Origin: Pseudomonas putida
GTDB lineage: Bacteria; Pseudomonadota; Gammaproteobacteria; Pseudomonadales; Pseudomonadaceae
Assembly (NCBI RefSeq): GCF_009883635.2
Contig: NZ_CP026115.2
Coordinates: forward strand, 2,852,001-2,916,000
Direction: 5' to 3'
DNA length: 64,000 bases
Of the stretch, positions 46,791 to 57,978 are shown in pieces. The notes beneath the pieces were generated by a model, which was not told the origin of the DNA, did not search any database, and was given only the letters and a program-made list of their open reading frames with translations. Within the stretch, counting starts at the first letter, position 1. Each line of letters opens with the position of its first letter. Position numbers and translations under genes: made by a program.

Positions 46791-48032
46791 TCAAATCCAT
46801 GAATGCCGGGCGGGCAGGGTGCCGTTGAGGTGGTAAGCGCCAACCGCGTGGTACTTCCAGCGCACCGGGTCGTGCAGGGTGTGCACCCGGGCATTGCGCC
46901 AGTGCCGGTCGAGGTTGAACTCGGCCAGGCTTGCGCGGCTGCCAGCCAGCTCGAACAGCTTCTCGCTGGCCTGCAGCGAGATCTCGGTGGTCAGCACCTT
47001 GGCCTCGGCCACGGCAATTGACGCCCGTGCTGCAGCGGTGGCATCGATCGCCCCGGCATTGACCTCGTCGAGCACGCGCGCGGCCTTGCGCAGCAGTGCC
47101 TCGGCGGCATGCAACTCAAGCTTCAGACGGCCGATGTCGGCAATCACGTAAGGGTCATCGCTGGCGCGCTCGACCTTGGCTTCGATCCATGGGCGGGATT
47201 TTTCGCGGACGAAGGTGATGGCGTCGTCGATAGCTGCCTCGGCGATGCCGGCATCGATGGCCGCCTGAATCAACTGCGAGGCCGCGCCCTGGATATTGGG
47301 GATATCGCGCTGACGCCAGTTGTCGATGACCAGCTCCGCATCGACTGGTACCTGGTCGAGCAGCACGGTACCGCTGGCGGTGGTGCGCTGGCCGAAGCCG
47401 GACCAGTCGTCGACGATGCGCAGCCCCGGGCTGCCACGGCGGACGAAGGCCAGGCGCTGGCGGCCTTCGTCGTCCAGTGCCTTGACCGCCACCCAGTGAG
47501 CGAACAACGCGCCGGTGGAATAGAACTTTTCACCGCTGATGCGATAGCCGTCACCGCTGCGGGTGATCCTGGCCTTGAGCGTCAGGGTGTCCTTGGTGCC
47601 GCGCTCGGGGCCGGCATTGCCGATGCGCCAGCCGTCCAGCACGTTGCGGAAGATCAGCGCCTGCTGGGCCTCGGTAGCGGTCAGGCGCAGCAGTTGCAGC
47701 ATGCCGAACTGGTTTTGCGGGATCTGCCCCAGGGCCGGGTCGGCGGCGCTGATCAGGCGGAACACCTCGGCGACGGTTTCGAACGAGACGTCCGGGCCGC
47801 CATGAGCCTTGGGCACGCTGATGCTGCCCAGGCCGCTGCGGGTGAACTGTTCGATTTCTGCCCAGGGCAGCTTGCGTTGCTGGTCACGGCGGGCGGCCTG
47901 CTCACGGGCGCTCTCGGCCAGTTCGCGGGCAGCTTGCAGGGCTTCGGCGTCGTTGCGCAGGACCTTGGCCGGCAGCAGCAGGGGCGAGCTGTCGAGGTCG
48001 CTGTGGAATTGGGTATTTGGCTGGGTGGTCAT
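46791..48032 (-). CDS. SfnB-type flavin oxidoreductase, copy 2
   Basis: 413 aa, clear paralogue of the next gene (GSISVPKAHGGPDVSFETVA; ALGQIPQNQFGMLQLLRL; same HWRNARVHTLHDPVRWKYHA ending) with a longer N-terminus. Only one Met after the initiator (FGMLQ) and no Cys. First gene of the operon that continues to metI; the 150 bases upstream are AT-rich (GGAATATATATAG near 48154) and probably carry the operon promoter. Two diverged copies suggest two substrates or a hetero-oligomer. Confidence 0.85.
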   Translation of the reverse strand: MTTQPNTQFHSDLDSSPLLLPAKVLRNDAEALQAARELAESAREQAARRDQQRKLPWAEIEQFTRSGLGSISVPKAHGGPDVSFETVAEVFRLISAADPALGQIPQNQFGMLQLLRLTATEAQQALIFRNVLDGWRIGNAGPERGTKDTLTLKARITRSGDGYRISGEKFYSTGALFAHWVAVKALDDEGRQRLAFVRRGSPGLRIVDDWSGFGQRTTASGTVLLDQVPVDAELVIDNWRQRDIPNIQGAASQLIQAAIDAGIAEAAIDDAITFVREKSRPWIEAKVERASDDPYVIADIGRLKLELHAAEALLRKAARVLDEVNAGAIDATAAARASIAVAEAKVLTTEISLQASEKLFELAGSRASLAEFNLDRHWRNARVHTLHDPVRWKYHAVGAYHLNGTLPARHSWI

Positions 48033-48196
48033 CAGAACCGAACCTCACAAAGTGGATGCGTCGCTTCAGCTGATGGCGACAGACATTTGCTGGTCCGGTG
48101 GTCCGGTTCATATACCCTAATGGCTTATCAAATGTTTATGAACTAACTCTTTGGAATATATATAGAAGAGGGATTTGCATTTGATGTGCCGGCCTG

Positions 48197-48252
48197 TTCG
48201 CGGGCACGCCCGCTCCCACACCGATCAATGTGGGAGCGGGCGTGCCCGCGAA
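48197..48252. repeat. Inverted REP pair with perfect 24-bp arms
   Basis: TTCGCGGGCACGCCCGCTCC-type arms 48197-48220 and 48229-48252 are exact complements around an 8-base loop. It lies between the end of the cystine transporter operon and the start region of the SfnB operon, both on the minus strand, and probably ends the former's transcript. Confidence 0.9.
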
Positions 48253-48269
48253 GAATCCAGCCGAGATTT

Positions 48270-49031
48270 TCAGTCTTGCGCAGCGGTGGTACCGAGGAAC
48301 TTGCGCAGGAACTGCCGGGTACGCTCTTCCTTCGGATTGGCAAACAGCGCCCTGGCCTCACCCTGTTCCACGATCACGCCCTTGTCGAAGAAGATCACCC
48401 GGTTGGCTACATCCCGGGCAAAACTCATCTCGTGGGTAACGATGATCATGGTGCGCTTCTCCTCGGCCAGCCCGCGGATGGTCGCCAGCACCTCGCCGAC
48501 CAGCTCCGGGTCGAGGGCCGAGGTGGGTTCGTCGAACAGGATCACTTCAGGTTCCATGGCCAGCGCACGGGCAATCGCCACGCGCTGCTGCTGGCCGCCG
48601 GAAAGGCGCCGCGGGTAGGCGTCTTCCTTGCCCGCCAGGCCGACCTTGGCCAGCAGCCGCCGACCCAGGTCGACGGCCTGCTCGCGAGGCGTCTTCTTGA
48701 CGATCAGCGGGCCTTCGATGACGTTTTCCAGCGCGGTGCGGTGGGGGAACAGGTTGAAGTTCTGGAACACGAAGCCAGCTTGCTGGCGCAGGCGGCGGAT
48801 CGCACTTTGCTGGCCGCCGAGCGGGCGGTTGGCATCGATGCTGATATCACCGATCTGGATCTGCCCGGCATCCGGGGTTTCCAGCAGGTTGAGGCAACGC
48901 AGGAAGGTGGTCTTGCCCGAGCCGCTGGGGCCGATGATGGCCACCACTTCACCGGGTTGCACGGTCAGGTCGATACCGTTGAGCACGGTCTGGCCCTTGA
49001 ACTGCTTGGTCAGGCCTTTGGCGACGATCAT
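48270..49031 (-). CDS. tcyN: Polar amino acid (cystine-type) ABC transporter ATPase
   Basis: 253 aa: Walker [11 protein letters not shown]-loop GFVFQNFNLFPHRTALENV, signature LSGGQQQRVAIARAL, Walker B VILFDEPTSALDPE, H-loop IIVTHEMSFA. The GlnQ/TcyN-type sequence and its place as third gene after the binding protein and permease make a cystine-type importer likely. There is one base between its start and the permease stop. The divergent neighbour is a serine acetyltransferase, so both genes serve cysteine supply. Confidence 0.88.
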   Translation of the reverse strand: MIVAKGLTKQFKGQTVLNGIDLTVQPGEVVAIIGPSGSGKTTFLRCLNLLETPDAGQIQIGDISIDANRPLGGQQSAIRRLRQQAGFVFQNFNLFPHRTALENVIEGPLIVKKTPREQAVDLGRRLLAKVGLAGKEDAYPRRLSGGQQQRVAIARALAMEPEVILFDEPTSALDPELVGEVLATIRGLAEEKRTMIIVTHEMSFARDVANRVIFFDKGVIVEQGEARALFANPKEERTRQFLRKFLGTTAAQD

Positions 49032-49032
49032 C

Positions 49033-49701
49033 TCATTGCTCCTGGTCGTGCTGGTTGACCCGCGCTTCCATGCGGTTCTGGAAGTGCGCGAGGATGCTGC
49101 AGAGGACCCAGTAGATCACGGCAACGGCCAGGTACATGGTGAATACTTCGAAGGTACGCGCGGTAATCAGCTGCGCTTGGCGGAACAGCTCGGGCACCTG
49201 GATGGTCGCCGCCAGGGCGGTGTCCTTGACCAGCGAGATGAAGCTGTTGCCCAGCGGTGGCAGCGCAGTGCGCAGTGCCTGGGGCAGGATCGCCCGGCGC
49301 ATGGCCTGGGTACGGGTCATGCCGATGCTGGCTGCAGCTTCCCATTGGCCGCGGTCGATCGAAGAGATCGCTGCACGCAGGATTTCGCAGATGTAGGCCG
49401 CCATGTTCAGTGACAGGCCGATCAGCGAGGCCGGAATCGGGTCGAGCTCGATACCGATCTGCGGCATGCCGAAGTAGATCACGAACAGCTGCACCAGCAG
49501 CGGCGTGCCACGGAAGAACGACACATAGACCCGGGCCAGCCAGTTCAGCGGCAGGATCTTCGACAGCCGCATCAGTGCCAGGGCAAAGCCCAGCACCAGG
49601 CCGAAGAACATGCCGCCAACACTGAGCAGCACCGTATAACCCGCGCCCTTCAGCAGGAAGGGCGTGGAGTCGGCAACGAGTTGCAGGCTTTCAGCGATCA
49701 T
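49033..49701 (-). CDS. tcyL: Cystine-type ABC transporter permease
   Basis: 222 aa with about five membrane helices and the HisM/GlnP-type pattern SFFRGTPLLVQLFVIYFGMP and EILRAAISSIDRGQWEAAAS. The EAA loop is MTRTQAMRRAILPQALRTAL. It overlaps the end of the binding-protein gene by four bases. A single permease gene implies a homodimer. Confidence 0.88.
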   Translation of the reverse strand: MIAESLQLVADSTPFLLKGAGYTVLLSVGGMFFGLVLGFALALMRLSKILPLNWLARVYVSFFRGTPLLVQLFVIYFGMPQIGIELDPIPASLIGLSLNMAAYICEILRAAISSIDRGQWEAAASIGMTRTQAMRRAILPQALRTALPPLGNSFISLVKDTALAATIQVPELFRQAQLITARTFEVFTMYLAVAVIYWVLCSILAHFQNRMEARVNQHDQEQ

Positions 49702-50492
49702 TTGGTGACATCGGCACCGAAGTATTTCTCCGACAGCTTGGCCAGCGTGCCGTCGGCCTTGAGCTTGTCGATGGCCTTGTTGATCGCGGCCAGCAGCTCA
49801 GGCTCACCCTTGCGCAGGGCCACGCCGCTTTCCAGGCGCGAGAAGGCGTCGCCAGCCAGCTCGGTGTCCTTGGCCTTCTGGGCGTATTCCAACGCAGCCA
49901 GGCGGTCGATCAGGATGGCATCGATGCGGCCGTTGCGCAGGTCGGCGAACTTGCTCGGGTCGTCTTCATAGGTGCGCACGTCAGCCTTCGGCACGTCCTG
50001 CTTCACCCATTGCTCGTAGTTGGTGCCAAGGCCGACACCGACTTTCTTGCCGGCCAGGTCTTGCGCACTCTTGATGTTCAGCTGCTCGGCCTTTTTCTTC
50101 AGGACCAGCGCCTGGATGCCGGAGATGGTGTAGGGCTCGGAGAAGTCGTACTTCTTCTTGCGCTCCTCGGAGATGGTCACCTGGTTGACCACCACGTCCA
50201 GGCGCTTGGATTCCAGCGCGGCGAGGATGCCGTCCCATTTGGTTGGCTGGATCTTGGCCTTGACCCCCAGCTCCTTGGCCAGCAGTTCGGACAGCTCGAC
50301 CTCGAAGCCGGTCAGCTTGCCGTTTTCATCCTGGAAGCTGAACGGCGGGTAGGTGCCTTCGAGGCCGACGTTGATCACGCCTTTTTCCTGGATGGTCTTC
50401 AGTTGCTCGCCGGCGAATGCCTGGCCGAGCAGGCCGGCACCCAGCAGGATTGCCAGGCTGGCGTTGAGAAGCGGTTTGGCGAATTTCGACAT
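49698..50492 (-). CDS. tcyJ: Cystine-type periplasmic binding protein
   Basis: 264 aa, SBP family 3 (FliY/TcyJ-like): VINVGLEGTYPPFSFQDENG, VVVNQVTISEERKKKYDFSE, and DAILIDRLAALEYAQ. The signal peptide ends GQAFA-GEQ. There is no Met after the initiator and no Cys. It leads the operon with permease and ATPase and is divergent from the serine acetyltransferase gene across 273 AT-rich bases. Ligand cystine or a related disulfide is inferred from family and context. Confidence 0.87.
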   Translation of the reverse strand: MSKFAKPLLNASLAILLGAGLLGQAFAGEQLKTIQEKGVINVGLEGTYPPFSFQDENGKLTGFEVELSELLAKELGVKAKIQPTKWDGILAALESKRLDVVVNQVTISEERKKKYDFSEPYTISGIQALVLKKKAEQLNIKSAQDLAGKKVGVGLGTNYEQWVKQDVPKADVRTYEDDPSKFADLRNGRIDAILIDRLAALEYAQKAKDTELAGDAFSRLESGVALRKGEPELLAAINKAIDKLKADGTLAKLSEKYFGADVTK

Positions 50493-50765
50493 GTCAGACC
50501 CCGCGCTTGTTGTGGAAGTAGTGGGTGGCGACTATAGAGTTGGCTTGATAGGCCAGGAAATAATAAAAACTTATTTTGTTATTCCCGTTTTGATCTATGC
50601 CAGGTTCTGGCTGTTTTGAGGTTAGGCCAGGATAGTGCCGCCGTCATCGCGGCTTATGCCCGACTTAGCGCAGGATGGAATAAAGCGTTGTTTTTTCCAA
50701 GGGACGGATTTGCCGTAGAGTGGATCGCATAACGACAGATTGGCCACCTTCGGCAGGAGAACACC
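50493..50765. promoter_or_regulatory. Divergent control region tcyJ / serine acetyltransferase
   Basis: 273 bases, no gene. Around 50556-50586 an AT-rich stretch AATAATAAAAACTTATTTTG runs into TTATTCC, the same short word that precedes atsR, sftP and lsfA and, inverted, ssuA. AGGAGA just before 50766 serves the + strand gene. Confidence 0.45.
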
Positions 50766-51698
50766 GTGAGCGAACAAACTTCATCTGGGCATTGGCAACT
50801 GCACAGCATCGTCAGTGGCCTGCGCGGTGCCCGCGAGCAATGGCGCAGCCGCAATGGCCGCAGCAGTGGCGAGCAGGGCGGGCGCGAGCTGCCTTCGCGC
50901 GAGGCCATGCGGCAGATTCTCGAGCAGCTGTGCGGGGCGCTGTTCCCGATGCGCCTGGGCCCGGTAGACCTGCGTGAAGAGAGCGAGGACTTCTACGTTG
51001 GCCATACTCTCGACGCGGCGCTGACGGCCTTGCTGGCGCAGGCGCGGCTGGAACTGCGCTACGCCGCCCGCCAGAGCAAGACGGAGCTGCAGGGCATCGA
51101 TGCCCAGGCCCTGTGCCTGATCCAGGACTTCGCGGCGGCCTTGCCGGGCCTGCGCGTGCTGCTCGATACCGATGTGCTCGCGGCCTATCACGGCGACCCT
51201 GCGGCGCGCAGCGTAGACGAGGTACTGCTGTGCTATCCGGGGATCCTGGCGATCATCCACCACCGTCTGGCTCACCACCTTTATAGCGCGGGCCTGCCGC
51301 TGCTGGCACGGATCAGCTCGGAGCTGGCGCATTCGGCCACCGGTATCGACATTCACCCAGGCGCGCAGATCGGCCAGAGCTTCTTCATCGACCACGGTAC
51401 TGGCGTGGTGATTGGAGAGACCGCGATCATCGGCGAGCGGGTGCGTATCTATCAGGCAGTTACTCTGGGCGCCAAGCGCTTCCCCAGCGATGAGTCAGGG
51501 ACGCTGCACAAGGGGCTGCCACGCCACCCGATCGTCGAGGACGATGTGGTTATCTATGCCGGGGCGACGATCCTGGGGCGCATTACCATCGGCAAGGGCT
51601 CGACCATTGGCGGTAATGTCTGGCTGACCCGCAGTGTGCCGGCCGAAAGCAACATTACCCAGGCCAACCTGCAGCTGGATTGCCAGGACAAGAACTGA
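50766..51698 (+). CDS. epsC: Serine O-acetyltransferase, EpsC/CysE type
   Basis: 310 aa. An N-terminal helical region (~1-150) is followed by the left-handed beta-helix acetyltransferase domain: DIHPGAQIGQSFFIDHGTGV, VIGETAIIGERVRIYQAVTL, GATILGRITIGKGSTIGGNV. It makes O-acetylserine from serine and acetyl-CoA, the carbon acceptor for sulfide. Translation starts at a GTG (50766) with AGGAGA upstream. The longer N-terminus than E. coli CysE places it in the EpsC-like group. Divergence from a cystine importer suggests use during growth on alternative sulfur sources. Confidence 0.9.
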   Translation: MSEQTSSGHWQLHSIVSGLRGAREQWRSRNGRSSGEQGGRELPSREAMRQILEQLCGALFPMRLGPVDLREESEDFYVGHTLDAALTALLAQARLELRYAARQSKTELQGIDAQALCLIQDFAAALPGLRVLLDTDVLAAYHGDPAARSVDEVLLCYPGILAIIHHRLAHHLYSAGLPLLARISSELAHSATGIDIHPGAQIGQSFFIDHGTGVVIGETAIIGERVRIYQAVTLGAKRFPSDESGTLHKGLPRHPIVEDDVVIYAGATILGRITIGKGSTIGGNVWLTRSVPAESNITQANLQLDCQDKN

Positions 51699-51869
51699 TT
51701 TACAAGGGGCGCCAATCGGCGCCCCGGTTCGCTTTGAAAGCCAATCCATGTTTAACTTGAACGCTTGTTCAATGAAAAACGCTGGTCCGCTGCCGGTGTT
51801 CAACAGGAGGATTCCTTTGCTGAACCCGTTCATTCCGAACCTCACGTCGATCGACGAGGTGCCTGTTTC

Positions 51870-53873
51870 ATGAGTGCACCGTCCCCATCCCTTGCCACTG
51901 GCAAGATCCGCATGAACCCGCCGGTGTTCTACTTCGCGGCTAGTTTCATTCTTCTCTTCGGCCTGGTGGTCATCGCCTTCCCGCAGGCTGCCGGCGAGTG
52001 GTTGCTGGCGGCGCAGAACTGGGCGGCCAACACGGTCGGCTGGTACTACATGCTGGCCATGACCCTGTACCTGGTGTTCGTGGTGGTCACCGCCTTGTCC
52101 GGCTACGGCAAGATCAAGCTCGGTGCCGACCACGACGAGCCCGAGTTCAGCTATTTGTCCTGGGCCGGCATGTTGTTCGCCGCCGGTATCAGCATCACGC
52201 TGTTCTTCTTCTGCGTGTCCGAGCCGCTGACCCACATGCTCACCCCGCCCCAGGGTGAAGGGGGCACGGCCGAGGCCGGGCGCCAGGCGATGGAGATCCT
52301 GTTCCTGCACTGGGGCCTGCATGGCTGGGGCGTGTTCGCCTTCGTCGGTATGGCGCTGGCCTACTTCGCCTACCGGCACAACCTGCCGCTGGCCTTGCGT
52401 TCGGCGCTGTATCCGCTGATCGGCAAGCGTATCAATGGCCCTATCGGCTATGCCGTGGATGGCTTCGGCATCATCGCCACGGTGTTCGGCCTGGGCGCCG
52501 ACATGGGCTTTGGCGTGCTGCACCTGAACGCCGGCCTCGACTACCTGTTCGGCATCAGCCACAGCCAGTGGGTGCAGGTGATCCTCGTCGCGCTGATGAT
52601 GGGCGCAGCGGTGGCGGTAGCCGTGGCGGGAGTGGAAAAGGGCGTGCGGGTGATGAGCGACATCAACCTGTTCCTGGCCTGCGCTTTGCTGCTGTTCGTG
52701 CTGTTTGCCGGGCCCACCCAGCACCTGTTCAATACCCTGATTCAGAACCTCGGCGATTACCTCGGTGCCTTGCCGCGCAAGAGCTTCGACGTGTACGCCT
52801 ATGGCGAGCAACGTGACTGGCTGGGTGGCTGGACGGTGTTCTACTGGGCCTGGTGGATTGCCTGGGCGCCGTTCGTGGGCTTGTTCATCGCGCGCATCTC
52901 GCGTGGCCGTACCATCCGTGAATTCGTCTTCGGCGTGCTGCTGATCCCGCTGGGCTTCACCCTGGCGTGGATGTCGATCTTCGGCAACAGCGCGCTGGAC
53001 CAGGTGATCAACCACGGCATGACCGCGCTCGGCCAGTCGGCGTTGGACAACCCGTCGATGAGCCTGTACCTGCTGCTGGAAACCTACCCGTGGAGCAAGG
53101 TGGTGATCGCCGTGACGGTGTTCATCAGCTTCGTGTTCTTCGTCACCTCGGCCGACTCCGGCACCGTGGTGCTGTCGACCCTGTCCGCCAAGGGCGGCGG
53201 TGCTGATGAAGACGGGCCGAACTGGTTGCGCATCTTCTGGGGCGCGATGACTGCGCTGATCACCAGCGGCCTGTTGTTCGCGGGCAGCATCGATTCGCTG
53301 AAGTCGGCGGTGGTGCTGACCTCGCTGCCGTTCTCGCTGATCCTGCTGTGCATGATGTGGGGGCTGCACAAGGCCTTCTACCTGGAGAGCCAGCGGCAGA
53401 TCGCGCAGATGCACTCGCTGGCACCGTTCGCCCAGTCACGCCGTGGCCGTGGTGGCTGGCGTCAACGCCTGAGCCAGGCAGTGCACTTCCCGTCGCGGGA
53501 CGAGGTGTACCGCTTCATGGACGACGTGGTACGCCCGGCGATTGCCGAAGTGCGTGAGGTGTTCGAGCAGAAGGGCCTGGTGCTGGTGACCCAGGACGAC
53601 CCGAGCCATGACAACGTCAGCCTGAAGGTTGGCCATGGCGAGGAACAGCCGTTCATCTACCAGGTGCAGATGCGTGGCTACTTCACGCCGTCGTTCGCGC
53701 TGGGTGGGCTGGGCACGCAGGAGTTGAAGAACCGCCGGTACTACCGGGCCGAGGTGCATCTGAGCGAAGGCAGCCAGAACTATGACCTGGTGGGCTACAG
53801 CAAGGAGCAGATCATCAACGACATCCTCGACCAGTACGAGCGGCACATGCAGTTCCTGCATCTGGTTCGCTAA
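51870..53873 (+). CDS. BCCT-family transporter (BetT-like)
   Basis: 667 aa with twelve membrane helices. The BCCT aromatic signature GGWTVFYWAWWIAWAPFVG is intact, including the Trp box for trimethylammonium binding. The long cytoplasmic C-terminus (~505-667, e.g. FPSRDEVYRFMDDVVRPAIA) is typical of osmotically regulated BetT choline transporters. The start at 51870 gives MSAPSPSLATGKIRMNPPVF with GAGG ~10 bases upstream; the upstream open frame is non-coding. Substrate is probably choline or a betaine; because tau genes follow, taurine is a weaker alternative. Confidence 0.87.
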   Translation: MSAPSPSLATGKIRMNPPVFYFAASFILLFGLVVIAFPQAAGEWLLAAQNWAANTVGWYYMLAMTLYLVFVVVTALSGYGKIKLGADHDEPEFSYLSWAGMLFAAGISITLFFFCVSEPLTHMLTPPQGEGGTAEAGRQAMEILFLHWGLHGWGVFAFVGMALAYFAYRHNLPLALRSALYPLIGKRINGPIGYAVDGFGIIATVFGLGADMGFGVLHLNAGLDYLFGISHSQWVQVILVALMMGAAVAVAVAGVEKGVRVMSDINLFLACALLLFVLFAGPTQHLFNTLIQNLGDYLGALPRKSFDVYAYGEQRDWLGGWTVFYWAWWIAWAPFVGLFIARISRGRTIREFVFGVLLIPLGFTLAWMSIFGNSALDQVINHGMTALGQSALDNPSMSLYLLLETYPWSKVVIAVTVFISFVFFVTSADSGTVVLSTLSAKGGGADEDGPNWLRIFWGAMTALITSGLLFAGSIDSLKSAVVLTSLPFSLILLCMMWGLHKAFYLESQRQIAQMHSLAPFAQSRRGRGGWRQRLSQAVHFPSRDEVYRFMDDVVRPAIAEVREVFEQKGLVLVTQDDPSHDNVSLKVGHGEEQPFIYQVQMRGYFTPSFALGGLGTQELKNRRYYRAEVHLSEGSQNYDLVGYSKEQIINDILDQYERHMQFLHLVR

Positions 53874-53881
53874 TACCTGTA

Positions 53882-53963
53882 CCGGTCTCTTCGCGGGACA
53901 AGCCCGCTCCTACAAGGGCAATGCGATTCCTGTAGGAGCGGGCTTGTCCCGCGAAGAGGCCGG
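53882..53963. repeat. Inverted REP pair (33-bp arms, one mismatch)
   Basis: CCGGTCTCTTCGCGGGACAA... at 53882-53914 is complementary to 53931-53963 except for one base. It sits between the convergent ends of the BCCT gene and tauD, the same placement as the pair at 26.9 kb. Confidence 0.9.
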
Positions 53964-53974
53964 AGCAGGAAATC

Positions 53975-55693
<1,719 letters not shown>

Positions 55694-55697
<4 letters not shown>

Positions 55698-56482
55698 GCG
55701 CGCTCCTGCAGGTTTTGGCGTTGGGAGAACACGCGGGCCAGTACATGCTCGCGGGTTTCGATGAAACGTGGATCAGACTTGATCGCCCGGGCCGACTCGC
55801 CAGCGGCGTAGCGCTGGCCGAAGTCCAGCTGCAGGCGCTCGACGACGCGGCCGGGGTTGGGCGCCAGCAGCACCAATTCGCTGGCGAGGAATACCGCTTC
55901 CTCGATGTCGTGGGTGATCAGGAACACCGGTTTGGCGGTGCGTTGCCAGACCTGCAGCAGCAGCTCCTGCATCTGCTCGCGGGTGAAAGCGTCGAGGGCG
56001 CCGAACGGTTCGTCCATCAGCAGCACCCGCGGGTCGGCAGCCAGCGCCCGGGCCAGGCCGACGCGCTGCTTCTGGCCACCGGACAGTTGCCAGATGCGCC
56101 GCTCGCCGAAGCCGTCGAGGTCGACCAGGGCCAGCATCTCGCGGGCCTTGGCCTCACGCTGTTCGCGTGGCACACCGGCCAGCTCCAGGCCGAAAGCGAC
56201 GTTGCCCAGCACGTTCTGCCAAGGCAGCAGGGCATCATCCTGGAACACCACGCCACGCTCGGCCCCCGGACCCTGTACCGGCACACCGTCGAGGGTGATG
56301 CGCCCGCTGCTCGGGGCGACGAAGCCGGCGATCAGATTCAGCAGCGAGGTCTTGCCACTGCCGGATGGCCCCAGGGCCACCAGCAGTTGGCGCGGCCCCA
56401 GGCTCAGGTTGATGTCGGCCAGCACCGGGGCGGTAGCGCCGGGGTACTGTGCGCTGATGCGCTCCAGTTCGAGCAAGGCCAT
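55694..56482 (-). CDS. tauB: Taurine ABC ATPase TauB
   Basis: 262 aa. Walker A is GPSGSGKTS (Ser where most relatives have Cys), Q-loop [20 protein letters not shown], signature [15 protein letters not shown], Walker [14 protein letters not shown]-loop [10 protein letters not shown]. Three Met after the initiator and no Cys. Coupled to tauC by a four-base overlap and 24 bases from tauA. Confidence 0.94.
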
Positions 56483-56506
56483 GGCAGGCTCCGTGCGGTT
56501 GCAGTC

Positions 56507-57478
56507 TTAGTTGGGGATGTACTGGGCGCTGACGTACGGCGAGTAGTCCGGCAGTACCGCGTCGACCTTGCCTTGCTGCTTGAGGAAGGTGGCCGTGTCG
56601 GTCAGCGCCTGGGTGGTGGGCGCGCCCAGTTCCTTGGCCTGGTCGGCGGCCAGCGGGTAGACGTTGCCCTGCAACAGCACCGGGATATCTGCCGGCTTGG
56701 CTCCGGACAGCTTGGCCAGCTTGGCGACGTTGTCCGGGTTGGCCAGCCAGGCTTGAGGGTCCTTGCGGTAGTCGGCGTAGGCGTCGAGGGTGACTTTGGC
56801 GAAGGCCTTGACCACCTCTGGGTGTTTGGCGGCGAAGTCCTTGCGCACGATCCAGGCATCGAAGGTTGGTGCGCCTTTTTCGGCCAGTTCGCCCGAGGTG
56901 ATCAGCACCTTGCCGTTTTCCTTGGCCACGCCCAGGGCCGGGTCCCAAACGTAGGTGGCGTCGATGTCGCCACGCTTCCAGGCGGCGATGATCGCCGGTG
57001 GTGCGAGGTTGAGGATCTGCACCTTGGACGGGTCGATGTTCCAGCTTTTCAGCGCGGCCAGCAGGCTGTAGTGGCCAGTGGAAACGAACGGCACGGCGAC
57101 TTTCTTGCCGATCAGGTCCTGCGGAGTCTTGACGCTGTCACGGGCGACCAGGGCCTCGCCGGCACCGATCTGGGTGGCGATGAGGAAGGTCTCGACCGGC
57201 AGCTTGCGGGTTGCTGCGGCAGCCAGCGGGCTGGAGCCGAGGTAGCCGATCTGCACGTCGCCGCTGGCCACGGCGGTGATCACGTCCGCGCCGTTATCGA
57301 ATTTTCGCCAGTCGATGCTGGCCTTGCTGGCTTTTTCGTAGCTGCCATCGACCTGGGCCACCTTGGCCGGGTCGACGGTGGTTTGATAGGCAACGGTGAG
57401 GTCGGCAGCCTGGGCCAACCAGCTGGTGCTGGCGAGGGTCAGGGCGGCGAACAGGCGCAGCGGAGCGTGCGGGATCAT
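56507..57478 (-). CDS. tauA: Taurine-binding periplasmic protein TauA
   Basis: 323 aa. Signal peptide ends STSWLAQA-ADL; then the TauA pattern ADLTVAYQTTVDPAKVAQVD, ASIDWRKFDNGADVITAVAS, VQIGYLGSSPLAAAATRKL, DIDATYVWDPALGVAKENGK. No Met after the initiator and no Cys. The start at 57478 has GAGAGG at a normal distance and gives a standard signal peptide; the open frame has seven more codons upstream. First gene of tauABCD. Confidence 0.95.
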   Translation of the reverse strand: MIPHAPLRLFAALTLASTSWLAQAADLTVAYQTTVDPAKVAQVDGSYEKASKASIDWRKFDNGADVITAVASGDVQIGYLGSSPLAAAATRKLPVETFLIATQIGAGEALVARDSVKTPQDLIGKKVAVPFVSTGHYSLLAALKSWNIDPSKVQILNLAPPAIIAAWKRGDIDATYVWDPALGVAKENGKVLITSGELAEKGAPTFDAWIVRKDFAAKHPEVVKAFAKVTLDAYADYRKDPQAWLANPDNVAKLAKLSGAKPADIPVLLQGNVYPLAADQAKELGAPTTQALTDTATFLKQQGKVDAVLPDYSPYVSAQYIPN

Positions 57479-57978
57479 GGTGAACCTCTCGTCAGGCAAT
57501 GGATGTATTGGATGGCGAGAAGACTAGATGATCTAAGAAATCGAAAATAAATAACTTTTTAGAATTAGCTTAGGAGCCAAACGCTTTAACGCTAGCCAGA
57601 GCCGGAAAAGGCGGCTAGCGCAACGGCGATCCACTGCTAATCTTTTTCCCCTTCGTAAGGGTGGGTGATCGGTTGCTGGTCGGCAAACGTTTGCAAATAA
57701 CCTAAAGGTATGATTGACGAGGTCGATACAACTTTTCGCAGTAAAGGTTCCTACGATATTCCTTAATAATCTTACAAATTCATAAAACGGTCATTTTGGA
57801 TTTATAGGATTGTCATTATCCTGTAGCGCAGGGGGCGTCTTAGACCAAAGTCGAGAAACGTTTAGAAACGATTGACTTAATGGTCACGCTTTGGGGCTAA
57901 TCGCCCATCCACGGTTGAGCGGGGCAACAGATCCTGCCGCCAGAGATACACAAGAATTAGAACGTAGAGGAGCAAAAC
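57479..57978. other. 500-bp intergenic region between tauA and the porin gene
   Basis: No gene. AT-rich near tauA (57530-57570, with AAAATAAATAACTTTTTAGA) as expected for its promoter. A perfect 12-bp palindrome GCAAACGTTTGC lies at 57683-57694. An AT-rich part at ~57700-57830 (CTTACAAATTCATAAAACGG) precedes the porin. GAGGAG before 57979 is the porin ribosome site. I cannot place promoters with confidence. Confidence 0.5.
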
